64,000 nt of DNA from assembly GCF_904849725.1 (NCBI RefSeq), contig NC_058518.1:331288581-331352580 (forward strand), in the 5' to 3' direction. This document shows, piece after piece, positions 1 to 10,852 of this stretch. The notes beneath the pieces were generated by a model, which was given only the letters and a program-made list of their open reading frames with translations, made no database searches and had not been told where the DNA came from. Numbering within the stretch: the first letter of the stretch is position 1; every line of letters starts with the position of its first letter. The stretch is from Hordeum vulgare subsp. vulgare. Its lineage: Eukaryota > Streptophyta > Magnoliopsida > Poales > Poaceae. Position numbers and translations under genes: made by a program.

Positions 1-81
1 TGTTTAATATGTTCCATTGGAATCATAGTTGGTTCGCTTCAAATAGTTGTAGTGAAACAATTTTGATTAGTTCCTTCTAAG

Positions 82-193
82 GTTTCTAATAGATCAAAAT
101 TTCTGTGACCACATACTGTTTTCATACAACTTCAGGTGAGGGTCTTTACTCTGTTGTGTCCATTCACTCATAAGTGTAATTGGTAAGTTACTG

Positions 194-236
<43 letters not shown>

Positions 237-930
237 CATGTGCAGCTTCCATTGGATTCTGTTGGGCATTCAAATTGATAAGGGAAGAGTTGATGCCTTC
301 GACCCATTATCGAGACCCTTGGAACAGTTCCAAAGCCTGCAGGACATGCTCCAAGGGTAATTTCAATCATTCTTGCGCTCTATCGGTCTCTTTCGATGAT
401 TTTCTGATATATCAATTAATGAAAAACTTAGCAAATCATTATCCTTGTCGGGCAGGGTTTGGAAGCGGTTCAAGTGCGTGACTCCCGGTAACTTTCCTGA
501 GAAGCTGACCTTTAGAGCAGCTCAGGTAAGTAGTAGTATGATATACTTCTATTTTCAATACATTTATGATGCTAGAGTATTATTTTGATTATATATATTC
601 TATTCTCGTAAAGTGCGACCAGCAGCCATGGGGAACGCATCTATGCGGATACTATGTTTGCGAGACCATTCGCACGTTTACCTCTGAGCACAAGGATCAC
701 AGATTCGACGTAAGCAATGAACATTCACACCTCTATTTTTACCCGTCATTCTTTGTTATCATGATTGATATCCGTATTCATCTCCTCTTCTTATATAGCA
801 CACGACCATGAGGATGAAGGTCCTACCAGAGCAACGCGCGATTGCTGTTGCAGAGGAGCTTGCGGGATTTCTGAGGACGGAAGCTATAGATGACAAAGGA
901 CGATTTAGTGTAGCTAGGGGCCATTACTGA
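82..930 (+). CDS. Ulp1/SENP-like C48 cysteine protease, C-terminal exons (CACTA cargo)
   Basis: I see five in-phase exons: about 82-135, 246-356, 456-525, 614-709 and 799-930. Each is bounded by GT/AG, and the last ends in TGA (928-930). The spliced product contains a His-Trp pair in the context SFHWILL (His codon 250-252), an acidic AFDPL motif, and QPWGTHLCGYY, where a Gln precedes the likely catalytic Cys. These are the His, Asp, Gln and Cys landmarks of the Ulp1 SUMO-protease fold. In plants such genes are often carried by CACTA and Mutator elements. The gene is 5' partial because it starts before the window, and no frame-breaking change is visible in these exons. The TGA is followed by AT-rich sequence and the CACTA subterminal repeats. 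The first exon border (82) is the least certain. Confidence 0.75.
194..237. repeat. (AC)n-(TA)n compound microsatellite
   Basis: About 27 bases of AC repeats run directly into about 15 bases of TA repeats. The tract lies in an intron of the Ulp1-like gene, just before the splice acceptor at 244-245. Confidence 0.95.
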
Positions 931-1116
931 TGTTCGTCCATGTAATCGAATAGACGGGTTCTAGTCCCGATAATTCAGATCTCCATATAATTGTATATAT
1001 ATGCTCGCTTGTAAGATAAGTTAATCTTATATATATATGCATAATTATTTCTATTTAAATTATATGAAAACTAATTCCCGAACACCAAACGAGGCATCAC
1101 GTTAATCTCCCGAACA

Positions 1117-1146
1117 CCTAAACCCTAAAACCCTAAAACCCTAAAA
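1117..1146. repeat. Short telomere-like repeat array
   Basis: Three to four units of CCTAAAA / CCCTAAAA occur in tandem. The plant telomere unit is CCCTAAA, so this is an interstitial telomere-like tract. It lies inside the CACTA end, between the protease gene and the subterminal repeats. Confidence 0.85.
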
Positions 1147-1194
1147 TAATTTCATTCAAAAAAAAACCAAAAATAAGCAAAATCTGAAACTCTT

Positions 1195-1390
1195 TAGTCC
1201 CAGTCCGTGTAACGAACCGGGACTAAAGGTCCTGCCCCTGGGGCGCTACGAGGCGCCCACGTGAAGCACCTTTAGTCCCGGCTTGTAACAGGGCCGGGAC
1301 TAAAGGTTAGGCCTTTAGTCCCGCCCCTTTAGTCCCGGTTGGTGAACCGGGACTAAAGCCCCTTACGGGCCGGGGCTAAAGGCCCCGTCC
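1195..1390. repeat. CACTA subterminal inverted repeats
   Basis: At least six copies of TTTAGTCCCGG or its complement CCGGGACTAAAG alternate in direction. The pair near 1329-1359 forms a near-perfect palindrome. Subterminal arrays of this kind are where CACTA transposases bind. Confidence 0.85.
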
Positions 1391-1738
1391 CCACTAGTGG
1401 TTGAGCTCGCCGGCGGTTTTTTTTACTGTAGATTGAGGCAGGGGAGCGGGAGACGCGAGACAACGTGATTGGAGAGGGGAGGGGAATGGACTGGAGAGTG
1501 GGGAAGGCAGCGAGCAGTGGGTGGGCACATTTTATTGCACTAGAACAATGCAAGCCACGTAGCTACCTTTGGGTCGGCGCAACGGACCGCACCCGACACA
1601 TTTGCGAGACCACCACTACTACTACTACCAAGCGACCTGGTCAGTTGATCTATTCCAGGAGTCGCTGCAGTTTCCTCCGCCTCCTCTGCCTCTCCCACTG
1701 AAACCACCCGATCCAGTAGATTGAGCCGAGCGATAGTG

Positions 1739-2028
1739 ATGTTGACCAGGGAGGATCAAATAGTGGCACTGGTAGGTGGCAACAAGGAGAAGGTGGGTGG
1801 CTCCTGGAGATTGGTTTATACTCCCTCTGTCCGGAAATACTTGTCTTAAAAATGAATATAATGAATGTATCTATAACTAAAATAAGTCTAGATGCATTCA
1901 TCTCTAGGACAAGTATTTCCGGACGCAGGGAGTATTTCCCATGCAAGGAGCAGCTCAACGACGCGATGTTAGTGGTCAAGGATAAGTTGTGCGACGACGA
2001 ACTGATGCGCTACTTTCCTGGATCCTAG
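1739..2028 (+). pseudogene. Small ORF split by a Stowaway MITE
   Basis: An ATG at 1739 opens a frame that reads to the TA at 1819-1820, where a MITE interrupts it. Skipping the MITE and one TA copy removes 114 bases, so the same frame resumes at 1935 and runs to TAG at 2026-2028, giving about 58 codons. Reading through the MITE gives stops. The conserved frame suggests the ORF was once open, but I recognise no domain. It may be an exon of a degraded gene. Confidence 0.4.
1821..1932. mobile_element. Stowaway MITE (Thalos-like)
   Basis: This 112-bp element has terminal inverted repeats CTCCCTCTGTCCGGAAATAC and, at the right end, the complement with a few changes. It is flanked by TA on both sides (1819-1820 and 1933-1934), the Stowaway target duplication. 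It has no coding capacity and would have been moved by a Tc1/mariner transposase in trans. Confidence 0.93.
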
Positions 2029-2040
2029 CCGTAGCCAGCC

Positions 2041-2364
2041 ATGGAGGTGATTCTATCGGCAATGATGGAGGCCGAGTCCCTGGATTTGGCGAAGAGGACC
2101 AAGTGGAAGTTCTTCAAGTCGATGCGGTATTGGGTCGATCCTCTCACACACGCTCCGTCGCCAGAGGTGGAAGTGCTGATGGGTCTCCCAACCCACGGCT
2201 CGGTGGGGATGCCTATCAAGATCGTAGACAACGACATCGTTGTGGTGATGGTCATGACGCCGGTCAGGAAGAAGAAATCGAAGGTTCAGGTTTCTTCCCT
2301 CCCAAGGAGGTCCCCGTGTTTCCCAAGGTGTTCCCCGCGGTTGATGGCCCTCTCCAGCCAGTAG
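2041..2364 (+). CDS. Hypothetical ORF, 107 codons, unrecognised
   Basis: An ATG-initiated frame starts 12 bases after the stop of the MITE-split ORF, in a different frame. The product has an acidic/basic N-terminal half, a valine-rich stretch near residues 65-75 and a basic KKKSK patch. A 138-codon frame overlaps it, so the true reading frame is not settled. No family is recognised. It may be part of the same degraded gene as 1739-2028. Confidence 0.25.
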   Translation: MEVILSAMMEAESLDLAKRTKWKFFKSMRYWVDPLTHAPSPEVEVLMGLPTHGSVGMPIKIVDNDIVVVMVMTPVRKKKSKVQVSSLPRRSPCFPRCSPRLMALSSQ

Positions 2365-2613
2365 TAGGATTATCTCCGGCTGGCTCCATCGTCCATCTAT
2401 GGTAAATTCCCACCCCTAAAAAATACTTGAGTGATACTACTCTCATTACTGTAGATGCTTCTAGAAAAGGGAAAATCAAAGGAAAAAAGTTGCTTTGCTA
2501 ATATGTTGCTTTGCTGATATGATGTGGCAATACTACATTGCTTTGCTTCCATGTAACTAACTACATTTGCTGCAGTAGCATGTCATGTGTGTAGGTGTGT
2601 TGTTGCAACAATA

Positions 2614-2686
2614 AAATTCAGTTAACTTGCAACACACTGCAAAAATTCAGTTAACTTGAGGGACTATCAAAAGTTCAGTTAACTAC
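2614..2686. repeat. Cluster of AAAATTCAGTTAAC-like repeats, left part
   Basis: Three copies of an AAAATTCAGTTAAC-like motif are spaced 25-30 bp apart (starts near 2615, 2643 and 2669). More degenerate copies continue beyond C1 at 12930-12995, so the cluster was contiguous before C1 inserted. Spaced short repeats like this are common in subterminal regions of DNA transposons. Confidence 0.6.
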
Positions 2687-2781
2687 TGCTACTGCAACAA
2701 AAGACCTTCCAACAGTGCCAGAAAGAAGCGTGCTGACGGGAGACTATTCTTGTCTTGATTCTCCTCAGCAACGGCACCAGG

Positions 2782-2955
2782 TGTTAACACATGATGTACT
2801 ACTACGTGTTGTAACTACACTCCATGTATATAGCATCCACTACTCCCATGCCCTGGCCTGCGTGCCACCTAGATAGGGCCATGTAACCAACTCATGTGTA
2901 TATAAGAGAGGGGTGAGGAAGGATCAATATACAAGAGATAATTATCCTTCCTACT
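2782..2955 (+). repeat. Copia-1 5' LTR
   Basis: The 174-bp LTR begins TGTTAACACATG and holds a TATA-like TATATAAG at 2899-2906. The PBS follows without spacer. Confidence 0.95.
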
Positions 2956-2964
2956 TGGTATCAG
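2956..2964 (+). promoter_or_regulatory. Copia-1 primer binding site
   Basis: TGGTATCAG matches the complement of the initiator tRNA-Met 3' end, the usual primer for plant Copia elements. It starts immediately after the 5' LTR. Confidence 0.9.
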
Positions 2965-2975
2965 ACTCCACTCCA

Positions 2976-5971
2976 ATGGCCGATCCCGCCGACGCCGCCT
3001 CCCACGGCACTCTTCTCCAGTTCCACCACCAGCGACGGCATCACTGCCGCCGCCGCCTCCCCCTTCATCTTCGGCACCGCTCCTTCGGCTCACAGCGGCG
3101 CCTCCCCACCCTCCCACTTTACGCCCCTGTTCTCATCTCCCCCCGCCTCCATGTCGTCCTCCTTACCGCCGGCTCCGCGTCATCCCATCTTCCTCGACAT
3201 CATTCAAAACCACATCAAGTTCCTCCTCAACCCCGACGACCATAACTACCACAAATGGAAGTTGTTCTTCCTGCTCGTCCTCATCCGCTACGGGGTCGCC
3301 CAGTTCATCGAACAGCCCCTCCCCACCACCGCCACCCCCAACAGCGCGAGATCGACGCCCACATCGTCCTCTGGATCTATGCCACCCTCGCCGACAACCT
3401 CGTCGACCACGTCGTCGGGGCTACCACCACCTTCGATCTCTGGCATCGCATCCGTGACTACTTCTTGGCAAATCGCGCCGCCTGGTACATGATGCTCAAC
3501 CAGCAGTACCGCAATCTCTGGAGGGCGACCTCTCCGTCGCCAAGTACGCCCGTCGCATGAAGCTTCTCACCGTCGGGCTGGCTGACATCGATCATGCTGT
3601 CACTGAGGTGGATCTCACCACTCAATTTCTTCACGGCATCGACAAGCGCCTCGACACCATCCGCGTCGTCCTCGGGGACACCGTTCCTCTTCCCCCCTTC
3701 GAGACGGTCTTCTCACGCCTGAAGCTCGCCGAGGAGAACCTCGCCGAACGCGTCGCCGACGAACCCGTCACCGTCCTCGCCGTCACCGGGAGCGGTGCTC
3801 CCTCCGGTCCCCCTTCAGCTTCCGGCGGCTCCTCCGCCTTCCGTCCCAACGACCGCGGCTCTGGTTCCCAACCGGGGCGTGGCTCCGGAAATCGTCAGGA
3901 CGACGCCGACTCGGGTGGACGTGGGCGCGGGCGCGGCCGTGGCCGTGGCCGCGGCGATCATGGGGGCCGCGACGCTCCTCCTCCGAAGCCCTACAACCCC
4001 TACATGGGGTTCTTCGCTCCATATGGCATGGCCATTCCCAACCCGCGCCCTGGCTGGGTTCCTCCCAACTCTGCCGGCGTGCTCGGTCCTGCTCCCGGCT
4101 CCCACGCTCACGCGTATCCGATGCGCGTGCCCGACTACACCGCACCACCTTCCCCGCAGCAGCCGTCGTGGGATCATCTCGCCATGCTGCAAGCTGCCTA
4201 CAGCGCCAACAACTTCTCCAACGGCCAATCCGCACCGCCAGAATGGTACCTCGACAGCGGCGCTTCGTCCCACGTCACCGGCCACCCTGGTAACATCGAC
4301 CTCTCGAGCTCTTCTTTAAAGCATCATTCGTCTAGCATTGTTGTTGGCAATGGCACCCACCTACCTATCCATGCCTCTGGCTCCACCACCCTTCCGCCCC
4401 ACAACTTCCACCTCAAAGATGTTCTCTTTTCCCCCTATATTGTTACAAGTCTCATCTCTGTTCGGCAATTCACCAAAGATAACTTGTGCTCCATTGAATT
4501 TTATCCCTTTGGTTTTCTTGTGAAGGATCTTCGCACCAGGAGGGTCATCATGATCTCCGCTAGCTCCGGCGACCTCTATCCCTTCTTCGGCAACAATAAG
4601 GCTTGGCGCACCGCCCTCTCCACCACCGTCTCCACTGCCGATGTGTGGCATCGTCGGCTCGGCAACCCAAGCCCCCATGTTATTTCTTCCTTAGCGTCGC
4701 ACGATTTTCTTTCTCCTCACATCCAGCTCGTGGCCGATACACCAACTCGACGTCAAAAACGCCTTCCTTCACGAGATCTCAAGGAAACGGTATATTGCGC
4801 TCAACCTTGTGGTTTTGTCGACCCAACCAGACCAGATCACGCCTGCCTTCTGCATAAGTCTCTCTATGGCTTAAAGCAGGCCCCGCGCACTTGGTTTCAT
4901 CGCTTTCGCTCCTTCTTGCTCTCTCTTGGGTTTCGCTCTTCCAAATGTGACTCCTCTCTCTTCATTCTTAACCACGGCAGCTCCATTGCTTACCTATTGG
5001 TTTATGTCGATGATATCATCCTCACCGCGAGAACACCTCAGGCTCTACACCATGTCATTAACTCCCTCAAACGAGAGTTCTCCATGACTGATCTCGGCGA
5101 GCTCCACCACTTTCTTGGCATTAACGTCACTCCCAACTCCTCCGGCCTCTTTCTCTGCCAGCAACAGTATGCCGTCGAGATCCTTGAGCGTGCTAAGATG
5201 CTCAATTGCAAACCCGTCTCAACACCTGTCGACACACAATCCAAAGCCTCCGCCCATGATGGTCACCTACTTGACAACCCCAACCTCTACCGCAGCCTTG
5301 CCGGTGCCCTGCAGTACCTAACTCTCACACGCCCTGACATCTCTTATGCCGTTCAGCAAGCATGTCTCTTCATGCATGCGCCGCGCGATTCTCACATGCA
5401 GCTCGTCAAACGCATCCTACGGTACATTCGCGGCACTACTCACTTCGGGTTGCAACTCTACAAATCATCCTCGCATGATCTCCTCACCTACACGGACGCA
5501 GATTGGGCTGGCTGCCCGGACACCCGTCGTTCCACTTCGGGGTTCTGCGTTTTCCTCGGACATAACTTGCTCTCTTGGTCATCCAAACGGAAAAACACGG
5601 TTTCTCGCTCTAGCGTGGAAGCGGAGTATCGCGGCGTTGCTAACTGTGCTACCGAATCATGCTGGCTCGGCCAACTCCTCCATGAGCTACACCGTCCTCC
5701 CTCACGTTCCACGCTGGTCTATTATGACAATGTGAGCGCGTCCTACATTGCCACAAACCCAGTGCAACATCAACGTACAAAGCACATTGAGATAGATCTT
5801 CATTTCGTGCGTGACCGTGTCAACCTTGGTGAAGTTCGCATCCTCCATGTCCCCTCAAGCTCCCAATATGCTGATGTCTTCACGAAAGGGCTTCCATCAC
5901 AGCTATTCCAGGAGTTTCGTACCAGCCTCAACATCCATCCCCATGGAGTTCCGGCTGAGGGGGGGTGTTAA
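2976..5971 (+). pseudogene. Copia-1 gag-pol, frameshifted, integrase deleted
   Basis: The reading frame opens at ATG 2976. The gag (UBN2-like) region is broken by frameshifts near 3345 and 3530. From 3557 an 804-codon frame is open. It shows gag C-terminus with an RG-rich stretch (about 3900-3960), a protease motif WYLDSGASSHVTG (4243-4281) and a GAG-pre-integrase motif VWHRRLGNP (about 4642). It then jumps to late RT: a SLYGLKQAP motif near 4860, the LVYVDD active site near 5000, and RNase H with YTDADWAG near 5490 and SRSSVEAEY near 5605. The integrase core and N-terminal RT are gone. A 1-nt loss near 4770 puts the residual N-terminal RT stretch out of frame. The stop codon uses the first bases of the 3' LTR. 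It cannot encode a working integrase. Confidence 0.92.
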
Positions 5972-6139
5972 CACATGATGTACCACTACGTGTTGTAACT
6001 ACACTCCATGTATATAGCATCCACTACTCCCATGCCCTGGCCTGCGTGCCACCTAGATAGGGCCATGTAACCAACTCATGTGTATATAAGAGAGGGGTGA
6101 GGAAGGATCAATATACAAGAGATAATTCTCCTTCCTACT
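5966..6139 (+). repeat. Copia-1 3' LTR
   Basis: This 174-bp LTR is nearly identical to the 5' copy (TATA at 6083-6090), so insertion is fairly recent. The purine run just before it (about 5956-5965) is the plus-strand primer site. Confidence 0.95.
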
Positions 6140-7231
6140 CCAGGAATCCTTCTGCTACGGCTAGGTCTTTAGGGACTTCCTAGGCAAATATGCAAAGGAT
6201 TCCCCCGTGGCCTTGGAGCCTTGCGTTGGTGTTCCCTCGAAGCGGAAAGGGTGATGTAGCACAACGACGATAAGTATTTCCCTCAGTTTTGAGAACCAAG
6301 GTATCGATCCAGTGAAGGAGTATCACAAGTACCTGCACAAACACAAAGAGCTTGCTCCCAACGCTATGAAGGGGTTGTCAATCCGTTATAGATTGTTTGC
6401 CAAGTGAGAACTGAAAGCAACAAAGTAACAAAGCAAAGTAAAAGCAAAAGTGGAAACAATAGGTGTGAATAGACCCGCGGGCCGTAGTGTTCACTAGTGG
6501 CTTCTCTCATGAAAGCAAGTAGACGGTGGGTGAACAAATTACTGTCGAGCAATTGATAGAACCGCGCAAAGTCGTGATGTCATCTATGGCAATGATTATA
6601 TCTATAGGCATCATGTCCAAAACAAGTAGACCGATACTTTCTGCATCTACTACTATTACTCCACACGTCGACCGCTATCCAGCATGCATCTAGTGTATTA
6701 AGTCCAAAAGAACAGAGTAACGCCTTAAGCAAGATGACATGATGTAGATGGACAATCTCATATCTACGACAAAGCCCATCTTGTTACCCTTGATTGCAAC
6801 TACACGATGTGTGCCTTGCTGCCCCTACTGTCATTGGGAAAGGTCACCACACGGTATGAACCCAAAACCAAGCACTTCTCCCGTTGCAAGAATCATAGAT
6901 CTAGTTGGCTAAACAAAACCCAAGACTCGGAGAGACTTACAAGGATATCAAATCATGCAAATAAGAAATCAGCAAAGACTCAAATATATATCATAGATAA
7001 TCTGATCACAAATCCACAATTCATCGGATCTCGACAAACACACCGCCAAAGAGGATTACATCGGATAGATCTCCATGAAGATCATGGAGAACTTTGTATT
7101 GAAGATCCAAAAGAGAGAAGAAGCCATCTAGCTACTAACTACGGACCCGTAGGTCTGAAGTGAACTACTCACGAGTCATTGGAGGGGCGATGATGTTGAT
7201 GAAGAAGCCCTCCAACTCCAAAGTCCCCTCC

Positions 7232-10200
7232 TCAAGTTCATTTATGGCTGAAAAGTAACTTTGTACAGCAAGTGCTAGCTACACTTCTTTTCTTGAGCTG
7301 AATTTTTGCAGATGTGTAGTCCTTCCATACCAGATGCTCCAGGACATGGTTTCAGCTCCCATCCCTGCCTGTAAAAACCATTTGTATCAGCCCCTAGTTT
7401 CCTGCTGAAATGTTTACAGCAGTCAAACCCCATTCGAACTTTCTTCACTTGGCTCCAAACTCCACCAGTGCTTCGTGGCACGCATGCCTTGCATGCTTGA
7501 CACCTTGGCCTGGCCAAGGGGTGGCCCAGGACACGAGGTGGGGCGGTGACCACCTCCCTGGCGTGCAGAAACGGTGCTCTGCACCTTGTCCTCTTTCTCC
7601 ACGGCATGCCTAGCCGTTTCTTCGTGCCCCAGTGTGTCTCAGAGGCTCCCCTTGACCATTCAAAGCATCTCCATCCATCAGCTAGCCTCCAAAGTCCTTC
7701 TGTGGTGCGTGGCATCCATGCACCGAGAGCTCCAGAGAGCTCTCGAGCTTTCTCTCTCTCTCTTCCCTCTTACCTTCTCTTCCCCGAGCCCCCTGGCTCC
7801 CATTGGGCTTCCCCTCTCTCACTTGGACCCCGAGGCACCCCATTTTCCTTCCTCCCGTGTTGTGTTTCCCCCTCCCATGTCCAAATCTCGCAGGCGGCAC
7901 CCGTCCCAATTGGACAGGACCGAGGCTCCCCCTCGCACCTAACCTCCCCTGCGGGCGCTCCTGCCCAGTGCGAGCCATTCCCCCCTTCCTCTGGACCTTT
8001 TCCGGGCGCCTAGGACCCCGGACTGAGGAGGCCACGGCCGGCACCATTGCCACAGGAGCCGGCGCCGCTCTGGGCCTCTCCGGCCAATAGGGGCCCCTAG
8101 CTGGGCGCAACTCGTGGCCCTGGTGCCCTCCGGGTGGCCGGGCCTCGCCGGGCGCGACACTGGGTGCTTGCTCGAGCGACGCCAGTGCCCCTGCTCGTCT
8201 CCTGCCAGAGGTGGCGGGACGTTGAAGAAGAGGCCAGCGGGCCCGTGCGTCAGCCGGGGAAGGAGACCGCCAGGTGGGCCGCGCCACTTAAGTGGCCGCG
8301 CCTTGGTGGAAGGCCGCCTCCTTGCGCAGAAGGCGTATTTTGCGCAAGGCGCCTCCTGCGTGGCTCGGCTGGCCAAGCCAAGCCAGTGGGCCGGCCCGAA
8401 GGCCTACCAAGCGCCTTGTGCGCAAGATAGCCAAGTCTGGAGGCCCTTTTTGTCTTTTTCATTTATCTTCAATCTTCTAAAATCTCCCTTAAATTCATTC
8501 TGACTCCAAAAATGTTGATTCAAATTTCTGCAGGTCCCAAAAATTAAGGCCTATCAAGATCTGTGTTTTGCACATTTTTTCAAGCACTTTTCCTGTTGTA
8601 TTATTTTTCAAATGTCAATGTGGACATTGAAAACTCCATCTTGCAGAAATCCTAGAAGATTCAAATCAACTCCAAATGGAGTGATTCATACTTCTAGAGC
8701 CCTCTAAAATACTTCTCTATTTTTAGAACCCTGGTCAACATTTTTGTGTGGCTTACTTCTGTTGCAATAAATAAATAGCTCCTATTGCTATTTATTCCTC
8801 ATTGTAAAATCTCTAGAATATTCATACCAACTCCAAATCCAGTGAAACCACTTCCTAAAAATTTATAAAATCATTCTCTGTTGAATGGGTGCCTCCACTC
8901 ACTTTTAACAGAATGATTTTTGTTGGATTCTTCAATGATAACCTATTGCTCTTTCCATACATTCAAAAATCCTTGATGACCCAAATATCCTATATCAAGC
9001 TTCATGTATGTTTCTTATGACCAGAGAGGTCCAAGAAAAATAAAACTTCTATTTTTAGAACACTTTTATTTTTGCTTGATGTGTGGCTTACTATGGTTGT
9101 TTCTGACGATAGTTGACGGTAGACGAAGTATTCGAAGTTGGAGCAGAAGACCTCGAAGACCCCGAGGACTTACGTGAGCAAGGCAAGCAGCCCTTTGACC
9201 ATGACTTAAGCATATGAATTGATGAATGCTAGAATAGAAAGTACTTTTCCGTTGCATGTGATCACAGTGCCGGTTCATCATGGGTGTGATGGTACCGAAG
9301 GCTTCTTCGAAGCACTTCCATGATGGTGATGTTAAACATATGGCTCCTCGGAGCACAAGCATGATGAGCTTGACCCTACCATCTATGAGGATCATGCTAC
9401 TGTCATGCTGACTAGTAGAGTTATAGGACCATTGCATTGAGCTTGACCCTACCCCTTGAGGGTCATGTTAATACCATGTTGACAAGTAAAGATAGAAGCA
9501 TCTTATCATGAGCATGATGATGAGTTAAATCAAGAGTTCATGAAAACCCCGTCGGGTGCCACTAATGCCCGAGGGTGATGATGAGTTGGTGGTCACTTTT
9601 GGTGAAGTGATACACCAGTGTTTTGTGTGAGTATGGTTTCGGATATGGGATTAGATTTATGATGTGTCGACCGTCCCAACCTTACCAGTACGACCACGAT
9701 ACCCCTTTATGGGACGGGGCTTTGTTGATTACTCTAGTCGGTGCTAGCAAAGAGCCACATTACTAGTGGCGGGAGTGATTGTCGTCACTCTCGTGATGGG
9801 GTCGTGCCAGGTAGGACGACTATGCCATTATTATGAGTTCCAGGCACACCGTTGGTCCCTGCATGGTTGATACTGTCCAGAGTCGGTGCTCGTAAGACGT
9901 ACAACATGTGGGTTGGGTACCAATCGAGTGGACCTCTTTGTCTAGTATCGTCAGGGGAAAGACGATGATCGGGTACTTACGTCGGGATATGTGATATACC
10001 GCGAGTCGTGGATGACACGGAAGTTTCCCGAATCTCGTGGGTCCAGCGTACTACCTCTGCAGAGTGTAAACTATTCGAATAGTCGTGTCCACGGTCAAGG
10101 ACAGTTGGGTAATCCTGCTTAAACTACATCCTGATATTTCCTCATAAACCAAGTGTGTGTGAGTGTGTGTGTGTTTGGTGTTAAAAGGGTGTTATTATAA

Positions 10201-10852
10201 AAATAATAATATGACCAAGTTCGGTGACTTGGCATATAGGGTAAACCCGGATGGTTTTGCCCTCAGCTGATACATTGAGGTTATGACAAGTCCGAGGACT
10301 TGGCATATAGGGTGAACCCGGATGGTTCAGCCCTTAGCAGATATGTTGATATCTGTAACATGTTCTTCAAAAGTAATTCTTTAACTTGATGCGTATTCAT
10401 GATCATTCCACCCAGATGAGTTACACTAAAGATGCATGATATTGTTATCCTTCACCTTCATTGTTCGTATCATGGGCTGTTTTGCGAGTACATTCAAAGT
10501 ACTTATTGGCTTGCCACTGGTTATTTCATTGAGCAGGTGTGAAAGACAGGATATGGTGAAAATTAACTCGGTGACGTTCTTGCGAGCTAGGATGCTTCCC
10601 AGTCAGAATGCCTATAGGTTAAGGTCGATGGCATGGGTTCACGCTTTCAACCAATAATTCCGCTATTGGTCTAGTTTGGTGCTTTGGCCTTTAAGGCCCT
10701 ATATATGTAAGACTGGACCGAAGTGGTCATTTATTGTATCAAACGGTATGTATGGATGTAAGACTCCATTATTCAGTACCTGTGTTCAGTGAGCATTGAT
10801 CCTTGGGATCACTCGGCACGGCGATCTCGACTTACCAGTCGGGGTCCCCACA
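7232..10852. mobile_element. Block X: large LTR-like segment, probable Gypsy solo or truncated LTR
   Basis: C1 LTR similarity stops at 7231 and C1 gag resumes at 10853. In between are 3.6 kb with no credible coding region. The right end finishes CCCCACA, as an LTR would. A TG at 7299 preceded by TGAGC (7294-7298) matches TGAGC at 10853-10857, allowing a 3,554-bp solo LTR. However, the sequence left of 7294 is not C1 gag, so the match could be chance or a later deletion could have intervened. Very GC- and CpG-rich sequence covers about 7940-8430. ORFs of 95-201 codons there run on both strands and overlap each other, so they are not credible. Confidence 0.55.
10212..10352. repeat. Two-copy 72-bp tandem repeat in block X
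   Basis: Units starting at 10212 and 10284 share GACTTGGCATATAGGGT and the following AACCCGGATGGTT, with scattered differences. A GT-rich microsatellite lies just upstream at about 10151-10173. Confidence 0.85.

Larger units (their letters stand above)
1..1399 (+). mobile_element. CACTA DNA transposon, right-hand end
   Basis: The block ends in TAGTG (1395-1399), the terminal sequence expected at the right end of a CACTA element. It is preceded by clustered TTTAGTCCCGG / CCGGGACTAAAG subterminal repeats. It also carries the last exons of a Ulp1-like protease gene, a typical cargo of plant CACTA elements. The left terminus lies outside the window, so the 3-bp target duplication cannot be tested; the right flank is GTT (1400-1402). 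Confidence 0.8.
1400..2686. other. Low-copy sequence between the CACTA end and C1
   Basis: This is the only sizeable stretch not explained by a retrotransposon or the CACTA element. It is GC-rich in its middle third, holds two modest ORFs (separate entries), one MITE, and a cluster of AATTCAGTTAAC-like repeats at its right end. It could be a gene fragment, a captured gene piece or an unrecognised DNA transposon. Confidence 0.5.
2782..6139 (+). mobile_element. Copia-1: complete but internally deleted Copia element
   Basis: Two 174-bp LTRs, a tRNA-Met-type PBS and a purine tract ending at 5965 define the element. The 5-bp duplication CCAGG (2777-2781 and 6140-6144) is perfect. At 3.36 kb it is shorter than an intact Copia element (about 5 kb) because the integrase core and the start of RT are missing. 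The LTR ends are TG...CT rather than TG...CA. An uninterrupted copy of the target exists at 11551-11570. Confidence 0.95.
2687..7231 (-). repeat. C1 3' LTR, interrupted by Copia-1 and truncated
   Basis: LTR sequence occupies 2687-2781 and 6145-7231. It matches the right-hand C1 LTR up to about 12435, then stops, so roughly 474 bp of the U3 start is lost. It also keeps about 220 bp (around 6243-6462) that the right-hand LTR lacks at about 11667. Confidence 0.85.

Noticed and set aside
188..811. Separate small ORFs at 188-370, 275-481 and 566-811
   Set aside because: They cross microsatellite or introns; the spliced Ulp1-like model explains the conserved segments better.
3783..4319. ORFs of 150-174 codons overlapping Copia-1 gag
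   Set aside because: They are shadows of the main 804-codon frame in GC-rich coding sequence.
7682..8480. Overlapping ORFs of 60-201 codons on both strands
   Set aside because: They sit in a GC-rich stretch where stops are rare, overlap in several frames, show no family motif, and lie within the LTR-like block X.
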